Assembly: GCA_046594225.1 (NCBI GenBank)
Contig: JBKJPW010000136.1
Location: forward strand, 1 to 27,373
DNA: 27,373 nt
Reading direction: 5' to 3'
DNA from: UBA4416 sp046594225
Lineage (GTDB): Bacteria > Bacteroidota > Bacteroidia > B-17B0 > Aurantibacillaceae
Position 1 is the first letter of the stretch, and each line of letters starts with the position of its first letter. This document shows, piece by piece, positions 1 through 8,900 of the stretch. The notes under the pieces were generated by a model. The model did no database searches, was not told the DNA's origin, and saw only the letters and a program-made list of their open reading frames with translations. Both the position numbers and the translations under genes were made by a program.

Positions 1-583
1 AAAAGTTTTTTCCGTCAATACCAAATTCGTTTTGGTGAACATTTTTTCCATTATAAACAATTTCATAAGATCCATCAGTTGTTACTTGAGTTTCTTTGCC
101 ATCTTTTACAACAAATAAGTTATTGTCTTTACAAAAAGAGTAAGCTCCCGTTACTGGTTCTTTTAAGTACTCTTCTAAAGTAGTTGGTTCTACTTTTTTA
201 TCAGTTTCAGAAATTGTTTTTTTATCTAATGAGTACAGTAACTCTTCTTTTTTATTTGCAAAATAGAACTGATTAGCGTTTTTCCATGATATACCATTTA
301 GCATGGCTAAAGTATCTTTACTAGAAGATTTTAACTGTGCGTTTAAATCTTTTAGAGATAATACATCTGTTGTTTTTCCTGTAACGTTATCTCCAACTTT
401 AATAACGTTATTGTCTACGTATGAAAATTTAGTGGAACCATTAATAAAATTTAGCGCAGCTAGTCGCTTTGGCGCAAGACTAGTACGGCCTTTTAATACG
501 GCATCTTGTATGGTTAGTAGTTTGTTTTGAGCGATGGAAATGCTAAATGCAAAAACGCTGGAAATTAAAAATATAGATTTCAT
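1..583 (-). CDS. Dipeptidyl-peptidase IV-like S9 family peptidase, N-terminal part (runs off the window)
   Basis: Reading the minus strand from the ATG at 581-583 gives an open frame of 194 codons that continues past base 1, so only the N-terminus is visible. Residues 1-19 form a signal peptide (MKSIFLISSVFAFSISIAQ) ending at a plausible signal peptidase I site. The rest matches the N-terminal beta-propeller region of bacterial DPP-IV (peptidase family S9B, Pfam DPPIV_N): a start like 'LLTIQDAVL', a middle segment 'SYVDNNVIKVGD', and a run 'TTDGSYEIVYNGKNVHQNEF' that is typical of Bacteroidetes DPP-IV just before the 'FWSPDG' repeat. Such enzymes remove N-terminal X-Pro dipeptides in the periplasm. 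The catalytic alpha/beta-hydrolase domain (Ser-Asp-His) lies outside the window and cannot be checked. Its start is 14 bases from the inverted-repeat unit that carries the GxxExxY gene. The family call is inferred from the propeller region only. Confidence 0.82.
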   Translation of the reverse strand, partial: MKSIFLISSVFAFSISIAQNKLLTIQDAVLKGRTSLAPKRLAALNFINGSTKFSYVDNNVIKVGDNVTGKTTDVLSLKDLNAQLKSSSKDTLAMLNGISWKNANQFYFANKKEELLYSLDKKTISETDKKVEPTTLEEYLKEPVTGAYSFCKDNNLFVVKDGKETQVTTDGSYEIVYNGKNVHQNEFGIDGKNF

Positions 584-596
584 TCTGTTTAATTTT

Positions 597-625
597 GAAC
601 CACATAGTCACATAGAGGACATAGG
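597..625 (+). repeat. Left inverted repeat of the GxxExxY unit
   Basis: The arm is made of short units ending in CATAG: ACCACATAG, then TCACATAG, then AGGACATAGG. It is the inverted partner of 1065-1093 with five mismatches over 29 positions. It ends 11 bases before the GxxExxY stop codon and begins 13 bases beyond the S9 peptidase start codon. Confidence 0.85.
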
Positions 626-635
626 GTTAGGGTTA

Positions 636-1055
636 TTATTCTTCTGTTAAGTTTCTGAAATATTCGTTTACGTATGTTTTTTGACCTTCTTTAAATATAT
701 TTTGCACATTAAAATTTATCAGTATTCCTTTTGGAGCTTTTAATAGTTTCATATAAGTTAATAGTTGAGCTTCAAAAATAGGTTTAAAAGTTTCAACGGA
801 TTTTATTTCAACGACTATGCAATCGTCAATAAAAAAGTCACATCTTAAGTCAGCATCAATATCTTCATCCTTATACTGAATAGGTACGCATAATTCAGTA
901 TCAAAAGAAATCTGTCTATACTCCAGTTCCCTTTTTAAACATTTGTGATACACAGATTCTAATAATCCAGGCCCAAGTTCTTTATGAACTTCAATAGCTG
1001 CACCAATAATTTCGTATGTCATTATATCTAAATATTTCTTAGAAATGGCCTCCAT
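636..1055 (-). CDS. GxxExxY protein (PD-(D/E)XK nuclease-like)
   Basis: A 139-residue protein of the GxxExxY family, named after the motif seen here as GLLESVY (residues 30-36). The family is common in Bacteroidetes and is assigned to the PD-(D/E)XK nuclease-like superfamily (PDDEXK_3 type). Matching signs are D73 within 'RCDFFIDD', then E83-I-K85 as the ExK core, and Q97...Y101 in 'QLLTYM', which resembles the QxxxY motif of RecB-like nucleases. No signal peptide or membrane segment is present, so the protein is cytoplasmic. Its cellular role is unknown; nuclease activity is suggested by fold only. The length is normal for the family and the frame is intact. The gene lies inside an inverted-repeat pair, with only 9 bases between the right repeat and its start codon, so its promoter would have to lie within or beyond the repeat. 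Confidence 0.9.
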   Translation of the reverse strand: MEAISKKYLDIMTYEIIGAAIEVHKELGPGLLESVYHKCLKRELEYRQISFDTELCVPIQYKDEDIDADLRCDFFIDDCIVVEIKSVETFKPIFEAQLLTYMKLLKAPKGILINFNVQNIFKEGQKTYVNEYFRNLTEE

Positions 1056-1064
1056 GTAATAATA

Positions 1065-1093
1065 CCTATGTTTTCTATGTGCCTATGTTGTTA
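1065..1093 (-). repeat. Right inverted repeat of the GxxExxY unit
   Basis: Read on the minus strand this arm runs AACAACATAG, GCACATAG, AAAACATAGG, matching the left arm at 24 of 29 positions. It ends 8 bases before the stop codon of the M1 peptidase gene. Confidence 0.85.
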
Positions 1094-1101
1094 GAATAAA
1101 A

Positions 1102-3798
1102 TTATTTCTTAATCGAATTATATAAATCTACTATCTGTTTTTTTGTATCAGATACAATTTTTAATTCTTCATTAAATTTTGCTTTGTCATCTGCTGATGT
1201 TGTTGACGCATTAATCTTTGCTTTTAACTTATCCTCTTTATCTTGCCAAACATTTAATAAATTATCTTTCATTACTTTTTGCGCTGCAAACTTCACATAT
1301 TTACTGTCACTAGCGCCAACTTTGGCTAATTCTTTGGCGCCATCAATAGCAGTTTCTGGCTTTGTGCAACGTTTTAAAAATTTACCATAAATATTGCCGT
1401 AAGCTAATAGTTCAAAGCCATTAAAGTATTTTTTAACTTTTTTAAAATAGGCATGATTTTCATCTGTTCCGTTTTTAGAATACAAATCAGCAACAGAATA
1501 AATAATTTCTTTTGATGGCTCGCTTTCTAAAGCCACGGCTTTTTTCATGGCTAATTCAGGATTAATTTTTGCTATAGCATCAAACCCTTCTGAAACAATA
1601 GCATAAGATTGTTCGCCTAATGCTTTTTCGTATAGCGCATTTAAATCTTCGCCTTTATAGTTAGCCGCTAAAGCTTTAATAGCGCTAGCACGAACTTTTG
1701 TATTGGCATCTTTTTCAGAAATCGAAATAAATAGTGGTTTAAGTTCCGCTTCATTATCTTTTGCTTTGTCTGTTAATATGCCAATAGCATCTGCTCTAAA
1801 TTTTCTCCAAGAATCATTTACCGCAATAGTTTTTACTAATTCGTAAATTTCTTTATCGCCTATATTTTTCTCAAAATATTCTAATGCTTCATCTCTATCA
1901 CCCCATAATCCAGCGTTTTTATATTGAAAAATATATTCTGCTTTCGTTTTATCATAATTTATTTTTGCTAATAATTGTCTTTCAGCATCAATGTTTACTA
2001 AATCTGGCGTAACGGCTATATCAAATGTGTACGAGTTTTTTACATTTTCAATCCAAATACGTTTACGTTCTTTTTTGCCTCCAGCATATATATCAATATA
2101 AATTGGTAATTTGTATAATGGCGATACTTTAAAATCTTGTTGCTGAGTGATATCAATTTTTAATTTTTTAGTCGTTGCGTCATACGTTTTTTTAATATCA
2201 AGTTCAGGGTGGCCTTTAGCGTAATACCATTCATTGAAAAACCAATTTAAATCTTCGCCTGTTGTTTCTTCAAAAGCTAAACGTAAATCATGTGCTTCTG
2301 CTGTTTTAAATTTATTTTTTTCTAAATACAATTTTAGTGAGGCAAAAAACGCATCGTCGCCAACATATTTGCGTAACATGTGTAAAATTTGTCCGCCTTT
2401 ATTATAACTAAAAGCATCAAACATATCTTCACGTTCGTCATAATCAAAACGTACTAGGTCAACTTGTTTTTGTGCTGATTGAGCAAAATATCCAAAGCGA
2501 GAACCGGCACTGTGATCGTCTGCAGCATCTCTTCCATATTCAAATTCTTCCCATAAATATTCTCCATAAGTAGCAAATGATTCGTTCAACGTTAAATTAC
2601 TCCAGCTTTCACAGCTTGCTAAATCTCCAAACCATTGATGAAATAATTCGTGCGCAATCGTGCTTTCTCCCTTAGCGCCATCAATAATTTCGCGAGTTGT
2701 TTGGTAACACACAAAATCTCCATGCAAGGTTGCCGATGTGTTTTCCATAGCGCCACTTACATAATCTCTCGCTACAATTTGCGCATATTTTTGCCAAGGA
2801 TATGGAACTCCAAGACGCGTAGAATAAAACTCTACCATTTTTTTAGTTTTACCAAAAATGGCTTTAGCGTGCGGTTCATATTCCTTTTCTACATAATACG
2901 AAATCTCTTTACCATTCCAAGGCTCATCAATTATTTTTTTAAATTCACCAACACCCATCATTACTAAATAAGGAGCGTGCGGTAAATCCATTACCCAATG
3001 ATCGGTACGAGTACCATCTGCATTTTTTTTAGAATCAGTTAATAACCCATTAGATAAGGTTGTGTATTTATCATCTACTGTCATATAGATTTCATCTGTC
3101 ATTTTTTCGGTTGGATTATCATTCGTGGGGAACCATGCAGAGTTAGATTGCGTTTCTCCTTGAGTCCATATTTGCGGCATTTTATCAGGGTCTTTACCAG
3201 TTGGATTAATAAAGTATAAGCCTTTATCATCACTAATAGCAGAGCTTCCACCTGCTTTTAATTCATTTGGTTTAGAAATATATTCAATTGTTACAGTGTA
3301 TTTATCATCTTTTGTATAAACAGTTTTTAAATTAATTTTTAAAGAGTCGTGCTCGTAGGTATAAGAACTTTCTTGAGCCAAAAAATTTTCAATATCAACC
3401 GATTTCTTTTTTCCTTTTTCTAATACAGTTCCCTGAGCAACTACTTTACGAGCAACAGTAACGGATTTTATTTCCATGCCACGAGCATTAAGATAAAGCA
3501 TGCTAGTTGGATAGAAATATGGTTTTATTAAAAGTTCAGCTTTACCAATTAACTGAGATTTTTGCCAATCAAAGCTTACCCATAATTTTGTGTGAATAAT
3601 ATCATTACTTTTTGTTTCTGTAGCTTGATATATTTTCTTTTTAGGTGGTTCTTCCGCTAAAACTCTAATAGTATCTAAATCAATGGCAGGTTCTGCCATT
3701 GTAATAGAATCATTTGTTTTAGTTGTTTTTTTTGATGATGAGCAAGCTGCAATAAAGCCGAATACAACGGCTGAAAAAAGTAAATGTTTATAGTTCAT
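1102..3798 (-). CDS. M1 family metallopeptidase (aminopeptidase N-like), predicted lipoprotein
   Basis: A zinc aminopeptidase of family M1, which removes N-terminal residues from peptides. I start it at the ATG at 3796-3798 (898 residues) rather than at the upstream non-ATG codon, because this gives a clean lipoprotein signal: MNYKHLLFSAVVFGFIAAC, with the lipobox cysteine followed by SSSKK. Lipidation would place the enzyme on the periplasmic face of the inner or outer membrane. Catalytic signatures are complete: the exopeptidase motif GAMEN at residues 349-353, the zinc site HELFH at 383-387, and the third ligand E406 in 'NESFATY', giving HEXXH-X18-E. A 'SYNKG' motif follows. The C-terminal third is helical and HEAT-like, as in full-length M1 enzymes. 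Upstream it faces panD divergently across about 175 bases. I see no clear promoter for it. Confidence 0.95.
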   Translation of the reverse strand: MNYKHLLFSAVVFGFIAACSSSKKTTKTNDSITMAEPAIDLDTIRVLAEEPPKKKIYQATETKSNDIIHTKLWVSFDWQKSQLIGKAELLIKPYFYPTSMLYLNARGMEIKSVTVARKVVAQGTVLEKGKKKSVDIENFLAQESSYTYEHDSLKINLKTVYTKDDKYTVTIEYISKPNELKAGGSSAISDDKGLYFINPTGKDPDKMPQIWTQGETQSNSAWFPTNDNPTEKMTDEIYMTVDDKYTTLSNGLLTDSKKNADGTRTDHWVMDLPHAPYLVMMGVGEFKKIIDEPWNGKEISYYVEKEYEPHAKAIFGKTKKMVEFYSTRLGVPYPWQKYAQIVARDYVSGAMENTSATLHGDFVCYQTTREIIDGAKGESTIAHELFHQWFGDLASCESWSNLTLNESFATYGEYLWEEFEYGRDAADDHSAGSRFGYFAQSAQKQVDLVRFDYDEREDMFDAFSYNKGGQILHMLRKYVGDDAFFASLKLYLEKNKFKTAEAHDLRLAFEETTGEDLNWFFNEWYYAKGHPELDIKKTYDATTKKLKIDITQQQDFKVSPLYKLPIYIDIYAGGKKERKRIWIENVKNSYTFDIAVTPDLVNIDAERQLLAKINYDKTKAEYIFQYKNAGLWGDRDEALEYFEKNIGDKEIYELVKTIAVNDSWRKFRADAIGILTDKAKDNEAELKPLFISISEKDANTKVRASAIKALAANYKGEDLNALYEKALGEQSYAIVSEGFDAIAKINPELAMKKAVALESEPSKEIIYSVADLYSKNGTDENHAYFKKVKKYFNGFELLAYGNIYGKFLKRCTKPETAIDGAKELAKVGASDSKYVKFAAQKVMKDNLLNVWQDKEDKLKAKINASTTSADDKAKFNEELKIVSDTKKQIVDLYNSIKK

Positions 3799-3961
3799 GA
3801 ATAGTAATTTGAATAGTAAAAATGCAATTAATTTGCTGATTTGCAAAAAAAGAAAAGCAGAGAGTATATAAGCGGTTTAGGTTACTGATTGGTGGATTTA
3901 TTTAGCTTGTTTTAACGCTTGGGATGGCAAATTTTATTTATGTGGTTTATGGTTTAATCCT

Positions 3962-3969
3962 TACATTTG
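3962..3969 (+). promoter_or_regulatory. Bacteroidetes -7 element (TACATTTG) of panD
   Basis: TACATTTG fits the Bacteroidetes primary sigma factor -7 consensus TAnnTTTG. Only four bases (CGCT) separate it from the panD ATG, so transcription should begin at or next to the start codon, predicting a leaderless mRNA. A convincing -33 TTG is not visible at the expected distance. Confidence 0.55.
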
Positions 3970-3973
3970 CGCT

Positions 3974-4327
3974 ATGATGCAAATTCAAGTGATGAAATCT
4001 AAATTGCATTGTGTAACTGTAACACAAGCTGAATTAGATTATATAGGAAGCGTAACCATTGACGAAGATTTAATGGATGCTGCTAATTTTATTGAAAACG
4101 AACAGGTTCATATTTTAAATAAAAATAATGGTGAACGTTTTATTACATACGTTATAAAAGGAGAACGAAGAAGTGGTGTTATTTGTTTAAATGGGCCAGC
4201 AGCAAAATTAGTAAGTTTGGGTGATGTAGTGATTATTATTTCTTATGCCAATATGGAGTTTGAAACCGCTAAAACATTTAAACCTTGGGTTGTTTTCCCC
4301 GACACTAAAACAAATCGTTTAAAATAA
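3974..4327 (+). CDS. panD: Aspartate 1-decarboxylase
   Basis: PanD converts L-aspartate to beta-alanine for pantothenate and coenzyme A synthesis. The enzyme is made as a proenzyme that cleaves itself between Gly and Ser to form a pyruvoyl cofactor. Here the cleavage site is G25-S26 in 'DYIGSVTID' (numbered from the first of two adjacent ATGs). Other expected positions are present: K10 in 'KLH', R55 and Y59 in 'ERFITYVI', and N73-G74 in 'LNGPAAK'. At 117 residues it is close to the usual length of about 115-130. Aligning with E. coli PanD favours the second ATG (3977) slightly, but the difference is one residue. It is the first gene of a run with a flippase-like membrane protein (6 bases downstream) and hldE2; no other pantothenate gene is in the window. 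Confidence 0.95.
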   Translation: MMQIQVMKSKLHCVTVTQAELDYIGSVTIDEDLMDAANFIENEQVHILNKNNGERFITYVIKGERRSGVICLNGPAAKLVSLGDVVIIISYANMEFETAKTFKPWVVFPDTKTNRLK

Positions 4328-4333
4328 TATATT

Positions 4334-5350
4334 ATGAACAAAAGCACCAAGTCTATCATTCAATTTATTGTGTTGCTTGGTGTAGGTATTTTGTTAGCTT
4401 GGCTTTCTATTAAGTCGGTTTGGGGAGAACGAGATAAAATTGCAGATTCCTTTGCCACTGCCAATTATTTTTGGGTAGGTATTTCTTTAGTAATTGCTTT
4501 TTTTAGCCATTTTTTACGGGCTTTTCGTTGGAATTATTTATTAAAGCCTCTTGGTTATTCTGTAAAACCAATTAATGCTGTTGGAGCAGTTTTGGTAGGC
4601 TATTTTGCTAATTATGGTTTACCTCGAATGGGAGAATTAACACGTTGTACATTAGTTGCTAAGTATGATGACGTTCCCTTTGAAGTAGCCTTAGGAACTG
4701 TAATTACTGAGCGAATAGTTGATATGCTTTTACTGGTAGCAATTTTTGTATTAACCTTGTTCGTGCAGTTTTCTCAACTTAAAGATTTAGCAGCCGAATA
4801 TATTGTTAATCCTATGATGAGTAAAGTTACAGGCATTTCAGAACACCCTACTAAAATGATTATTCTAATTTCAATATTGTTAATCGTTTTAATTGGATTT
4901 ATGCTGGTACGAAAAAAAATGGCTAAAGCTTTAACGGGCAAATTTGGTTCTATTATAAGTGGCTTTGGAAAGGGCTTGAGTTCGGTAAAAGACATTGATA
5001 AAAAATTTCAATTTATTGTTTTAAGCATTGCTATTTGGGCTTCTTACTTTTATAGTTTGTATGCTTGCTTTTTTGCGTTTTCAGGCACTTCAGGGCTCGG
5101 CCATTCAGAATGTTTAGTATTATTATTGTTTGGAACTTTTGGAGTGGTTTTTTCTCCAGGAGGATTAGGTGCTTATCCTGCTATTATTACGGCTTTATTA
5201 ACCGCCACTTATCATATCGAAAAAATATCAGCAGTAGCTTTTCCTTGGATGGCATGGAGTTCCCAATTTATTTTAATAGTTGTTTTAGGAATTATAAGTC
5301 TTATAGTGTTGCCTATTATTAATAAAAATAAAAGCGATGTCGTTTCATAA
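4334..5350 (+). CDS. Flippase-like integral membrane protein (LPG synthase transmembrane region family, YbhN/UPF0104-like)
   Basis: A 338-residue polytopic inner-membrane protein with roughly eight hydrophobic segments, e.g. residues 10-28, 44-62, 127-145, 175-192 and 310-330. It resembles the transmembrane part of lysylphosphatidylglycerol synthases without the catalytic aminoacyl-transferase domain. Two family signatures are visible: 'GYFANYGLPRMGELTR' near residues 89-104 and 'SPGGLGAYP' near 275-283. Members are described as flippase-like, and some act in lipid or glycan transport, but the substrate here cannot be read. It follows panD by six bases and overlaps the start of hldE2 by 14 bases, so translation of the two is probably coupled. 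The coupling to a heptose enzyme makes an envelope lipid or LPS-related role a reasonable but unproven guess. Confidence 0.85.
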   Translation: MNKSTKSIIQFIVLLGVGILLAWLSIKSVWGERDKIADSFATANYFWVGISLVIAFFSHFLRAFRWNYLLKPLGYSVKPINAVGAVLVGYFANYGLPRMGELTRCTLVAKYDDVPFEVALGTVITERIVDMLLLVAIFVLTLFVQFSQLKDLAAEYIVNPMMSKVTGISEHPTKMIILISILLIVLIGFMLVRKKMAKALTGKFGSIISGFGKGLSSVKDIDKKFQFIVLSIAIWASYFYSLYACFFAFSGTSGLGHSECLVLLLFGTFGVVFSPGGLGAYPAIITALLTATYHIEKISAVAFPWMAWSSQFILIVVLGIISLIVLPIINKNKSDVVS

Positions 5351-5828
5351 AAAGCTTTCTGAAAAATTTCATTCAAAAGAGGCGTTAAAAACGCTTTTAA
5401 ATAAATGGAGTTCTGAAAACAAAAAAGTAGTTTTTACTAATGGTTGTTTTGATATTTTACATCGTGGACATGTAGAGTATTTATGTCACGCCCGTGATTT
5501 GGGCGATAAATTAGTTTTAGGTTTAAATACAGATGCATCCGTAAAACGTTTAGGTAAATCCCCCGAAAGACCTATCAATTCTCAAGAAACCAGGGCAACT
5601 ATTTTAGCAGCGTTAGAATGCGTAGATGCTATTATTTTATTTGACGAAGATACGCCACTGGCATTAATTGATTTTATTCAGCCAGATGTGTTGGTAAAGG
5701 GAAGCGATTATAAAGCAGAAGATATTGTGGGATATGATATTGTTACGGCTAAAGGCGGTAAAGTGATAACGATACAATTAGTAGATGGATTTTCTACTAC
5801 CAAGCTTATTCAAAAAATGAAGTCATAA
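5337..5828 (+). CDS. rfaE2: D-glycero-beta-D-manno-heptose 1-phosphate adenylyltransferase (HldE C-terminal type)
   Basis: A 163-residue nucleotidyltransferase that transfers AMP from ATP to heptose 1-phosphate, giving ADP-D-glycero-beta-D-manno-heptose for the inner core of lipopolysaccharide. The fold signature is 'FTNGCFDILHRGHVEYL', with the HxGH motif at residues 42-45; later motifs are 'ERPINSQETRA' and 'VLVKGSDY', and the family ending 'DGFSTTKLIQK' with the substrate-loop serine and threonines. It corresponds to the C-terminal domain of E. coli HldE alone, the split arrangement common in Bacteroidetes, so a separate kinase must be encoded elsewhere. The start overlaps the upstream membrane-protein gene by 14 bases. 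HldD, which acts on the product, is encoded at 16787-17752. I see no convincing terminator after it. Confidence 0.93.
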   Translation: MSFHKKLSEKFHSKEALKTLLNKWSSENKKVVFTNGCFDILHRGHVEYLCHARDLGDKLVLGLNTDASVKRLGKSPERPINSQETRATILAALECVDAIILFDEDTPLALIDFIQPDVLVKGSDYKAEDIVGYDIVTAKGGKVITIQLVDGFSTTKLIQKMKS

Positions 5829-5873
5829 AAATTTCTGGTGAGTGAACTAGTCGTTTTATTTATTAAATCAACT

Positions 5874-5902
5874 TGTTTTTGTAATTTTTTGGTATAAATT
5901 TG
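5874..5902 (+). promoter_or_regulatory. Promoter of the SprB-repeat protein gene
   Basis: A TTG at 5874-5876 and TAAATTTG at 5895-5902 are separated by 18 bases, matching the Bacteroidetes -33/-7 promoter (TTG, 17-23 bases, TAnnTTTG). Transcription would start about 5907-5909, leaving a short leader of about 14 bases before the ATG at 5922. Confidence 0.7.
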
Positions 5903-5921
5903 AAATTCAATCAAAAATACA

Positions 5922-8900
5922 ATGAAAAATATTACACGAATTATTTACATTTTTAGTTTTCTAATTTCTTTTTCTCAGTTATTAAAAGCTAGCCATGGTT
6001 TACCTATTGTTAATCCTACCTATACTATAGGTGCTACAGGAGTTACTATTTCAGGATTTTCTGACGCGGCAACTTGCGGTAGCGGGCCTTATTGGATGCA
6101 AACAAAATTAACTTGTGATCCATCTCTTTTTGCTAATATTTCGCCAGACGCTTGTTTAAATACGTATTTACAAAACTGGACAGGCCCAGGAACTAGTTTT
6201 AACTCTTTTCCCTGGTTTAACTCAATACTAAATGTCCCAAACTACAATTTGGCAAGTTCTTGGCCCGATCAATGTGTTTTAGAGCCATATAATGATGTAT
6301 TCATTCCTTTTGCTGATTTATGTCCGGGTAAAGTATATTATTTTGCTACTCGCGAAATTGTAACAGCATCAAATGGAATTGGTCCTTTTGGAGCAGTTAA
6401 TTCATTCACAGTTCCAGGCTCAGTTACTACTTGTACTCCAGGCTTCATTGCTTCAAATCCTAGTACATCTCCGTCAAATCCTTCTTGCGGAGGTGGAGTG
6501 CTCTTAACTATAAATCCACCAATGGGATGCAAAGAAAAACTAACTCCAATACCAGGTTGTTCCACTTGCGATTCTATAGTTTGGTGGGATCCTTCTGGAG
6601 TAATTGCCGTCAATACCTTAACAGTTATGGTTAATCCTACTTCTACAACAACATATACAGTTGGGTGGGATACTTGTAGTCCAATAAATAAAGTAAATTG
6701 CGCCACTTGCCCATTTAATAAAACCATTACAGTTTATGTAGCAAATACAAATGCATTGTTTGCTGGACCGCCAACACTATGTGCTGGTTCTACAGCAAAT
6801 TTTACGGCAGTTTTTCCTGCTTTAAATGATTTATGGACGGTTAGTCCAACAACAAGTGTAACGCCTTCATCTGGCGTTGGCCCTAACTTCTCTCCAGTAT
6901 TTGATAATGCAGGAACTTTTGTTGTTACCCATCAATCTGTGAATGGCGCTTGCATGGATGTACAGAGTCAAACTATAACTATAACACCTGGCATTACCTC
7001 TTCATTATCAACTTCTGGTGGCGGTTGTGCTGGGCCTAGCGGATTTGGCACGGCTACTATTTCGGTTACATCATCAACAGTTGGTTTAACTTATTCTTGG
7101 GCTCCTTCTGGAGGAACAAGTAATGTAGAAACTAATATTCCGTTTAACTCTACATACACAGTTACCCTTTCAAACGGAGGCTGTGTGATTACCAAAACGG
7201 TTCAAATTACTAATAATCCTCCGCCAACTGTTACTTCTTTTAGTGTTACTTCTCCGTTATGTAATGGACAATCCAATGGTGTTGTTGTTGCAAATCTAAC
7301 GAGTGGAAATGCGCCATTTACTTTTACTTGGTCGCCAACAATTACACAAACTACACAAACAGTAACAGGAGTAGCAGCAGGTACTTATTCGGTATTTGTA
7401 TCAGATAACAACGGTTGTTCAACATCAAGTATTGTAACGGTTACAGAGCCAACAGTATTAAGTTTAATCACATCTTCAAGTTCTACTATTTGTTCTGGAA
7501 ATTCAACAACTTTAACTGCTTCTGCTTCAGGAGGAACAGCAGCCTATATGTATACGTGGAATCCTGGAAATTTAAATGGTTCATCTCCATTGGTGGTTTC
7601 TCCATCTTCTAGCACACAATATACTTGCTCAGTAAATGATGCTAATGGATGTTCTACAACTCAAACAGTAGATATTACTGTTGGATTACCGATTACTGCA
7701 TCTGCTACTTCACAATCTATATGCGCATCTAGTGGATCTGTTACTTTAACTCCAACTGTTACAAGTGCTGGTAATGGTGGGCCTTATACATATACATGGT
7801 CAAATGGAGCAACAACCCCTACTATTTCTGTACCTGCTAATTCAACGCCAAGTTCTGATAACTATTCCGTAACTATTTCTGATGGCTGTACTATTCCTTC
7901 AGCTGTTGCTGTATTTACGGTGGTTACAACAACTGCGCCCTCTGTATCTTCATTTAATGTTGCTCAGCCTTTATGTAATGGACAGTTAACAGGAACCGTA
8001 TCTGTTAATTTAACAGGAGGATCTGCTCCGTTTAGTTTTACATGGTCGCCAACTATTACTCAAACTACTCAAACAGTAACGGGAGTTGGAGCAGGAACTT
8101 ATTCAGTTCAAGTACTAGACAATGCAGGTTGCTCAACATCTAGTGTAGTTATTGTTTCTGAGCCTTCAGTGTTAACCCTTACTACTAGTTCAAGTTCTAC
8201 TATTTGTTTTGGGAATACAGCAACGATAAATACTTCAGCTGGTGGAGGAACTCCAGGTTATACTTATACTTGGAATCCAGGTAATATAAATACTGGTTCA
8301 ACTGTTGTTACTCCAACTGCTAGTACACAATATACGTGTACTGTGAATGATGCTAATGGCTGTTCGCAATCACAAACAGTTTTAGTTACCCTTACACCAT
8401 CCCTTTCTGTAAGCGCTACTGCAATGGCTATGTGTGTTGGCGATTCACTTATATTAGTTCCAATTATCTCTAGCTCAGGTAATGGTGGGCCATATACTTA
8501 TTCATGGAATACTGGTGCAACAACGCCAACAGTGATGGTTTATGGATCAGTACCAACGAGCACTAATTATGTGGTAACAGTATCTGATGGATGTTCTATT
8601 CCATCTGCTACAGGAGTATTTACAATTGCTACCAATCCTCCACCTACGGTTAATATTGTTGCTGATTCATTAGTTGGAAATGCACCATTAATAGTTAATT
8701 TTGATGATTTAGGAAGTGGAGGCACTACTTTTAATTGGAATTTTGGAAATGGAGGCACTTCTTCGGTTCAAAATCCATCTTCTCAATCGTATCAAACTGG
8801 AGGTACTTACCAAGTTATTTTTACTTCTACAAGTTCTTCGGGTTGTACTGCTCGCGACACGTTATCAATTGTTGTGATTGATTTAATTCCCGAAATGCTT

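Larger units (their letters stand above)
597..1093. mobile_element. Candidate GxxExxY cassette bounded by inverted repeats
   Basis: A 497-bp unit holds a single gene (GxxExxY protein) and is bounded by a 29-bp imperfect inverted repeat (597-625 and 1065-1093, 24 of 29 positions identical). The unit fills the whole space between the start of the S9 peptidase gene and the stop of the M1 peptidase gene. No transposase is present and no clear target-site duplication is visible, so movement would have to depend on a factor in trans or be ancient. The label 'mobile' is inference; what is seen is one gene framed by inverted repeats, plus a related ORF-less pair of repeats at 10793-10925. Confidence 0.5.

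Noticed and set aside
303..530. 75-codon plus-strand frame near the left edge
   Set aside because: It is antisense to the S9 peptidase N-terminal region, which is open over all of 1-583 with a signal peptide and clear family similarity.
3799..3846. Sixteen-codon N-terminal extension of the M1 peptidase
   Set aside because: The extension starts at a non-ATG codon and would bury the lipoprotein signal peptide that begins at the ATG at 3798.
6338..6727. 129-codon minus-strand frame inside the SprB-repeat gene
   Set aside because: A shadow of Thr/Ser/Pro-rich codons; it has no family resemblance and the sense strand is clearly coding. The same holds for frames at 8567-8758, 8807-9070, 12444-12674 and 14027-14272.
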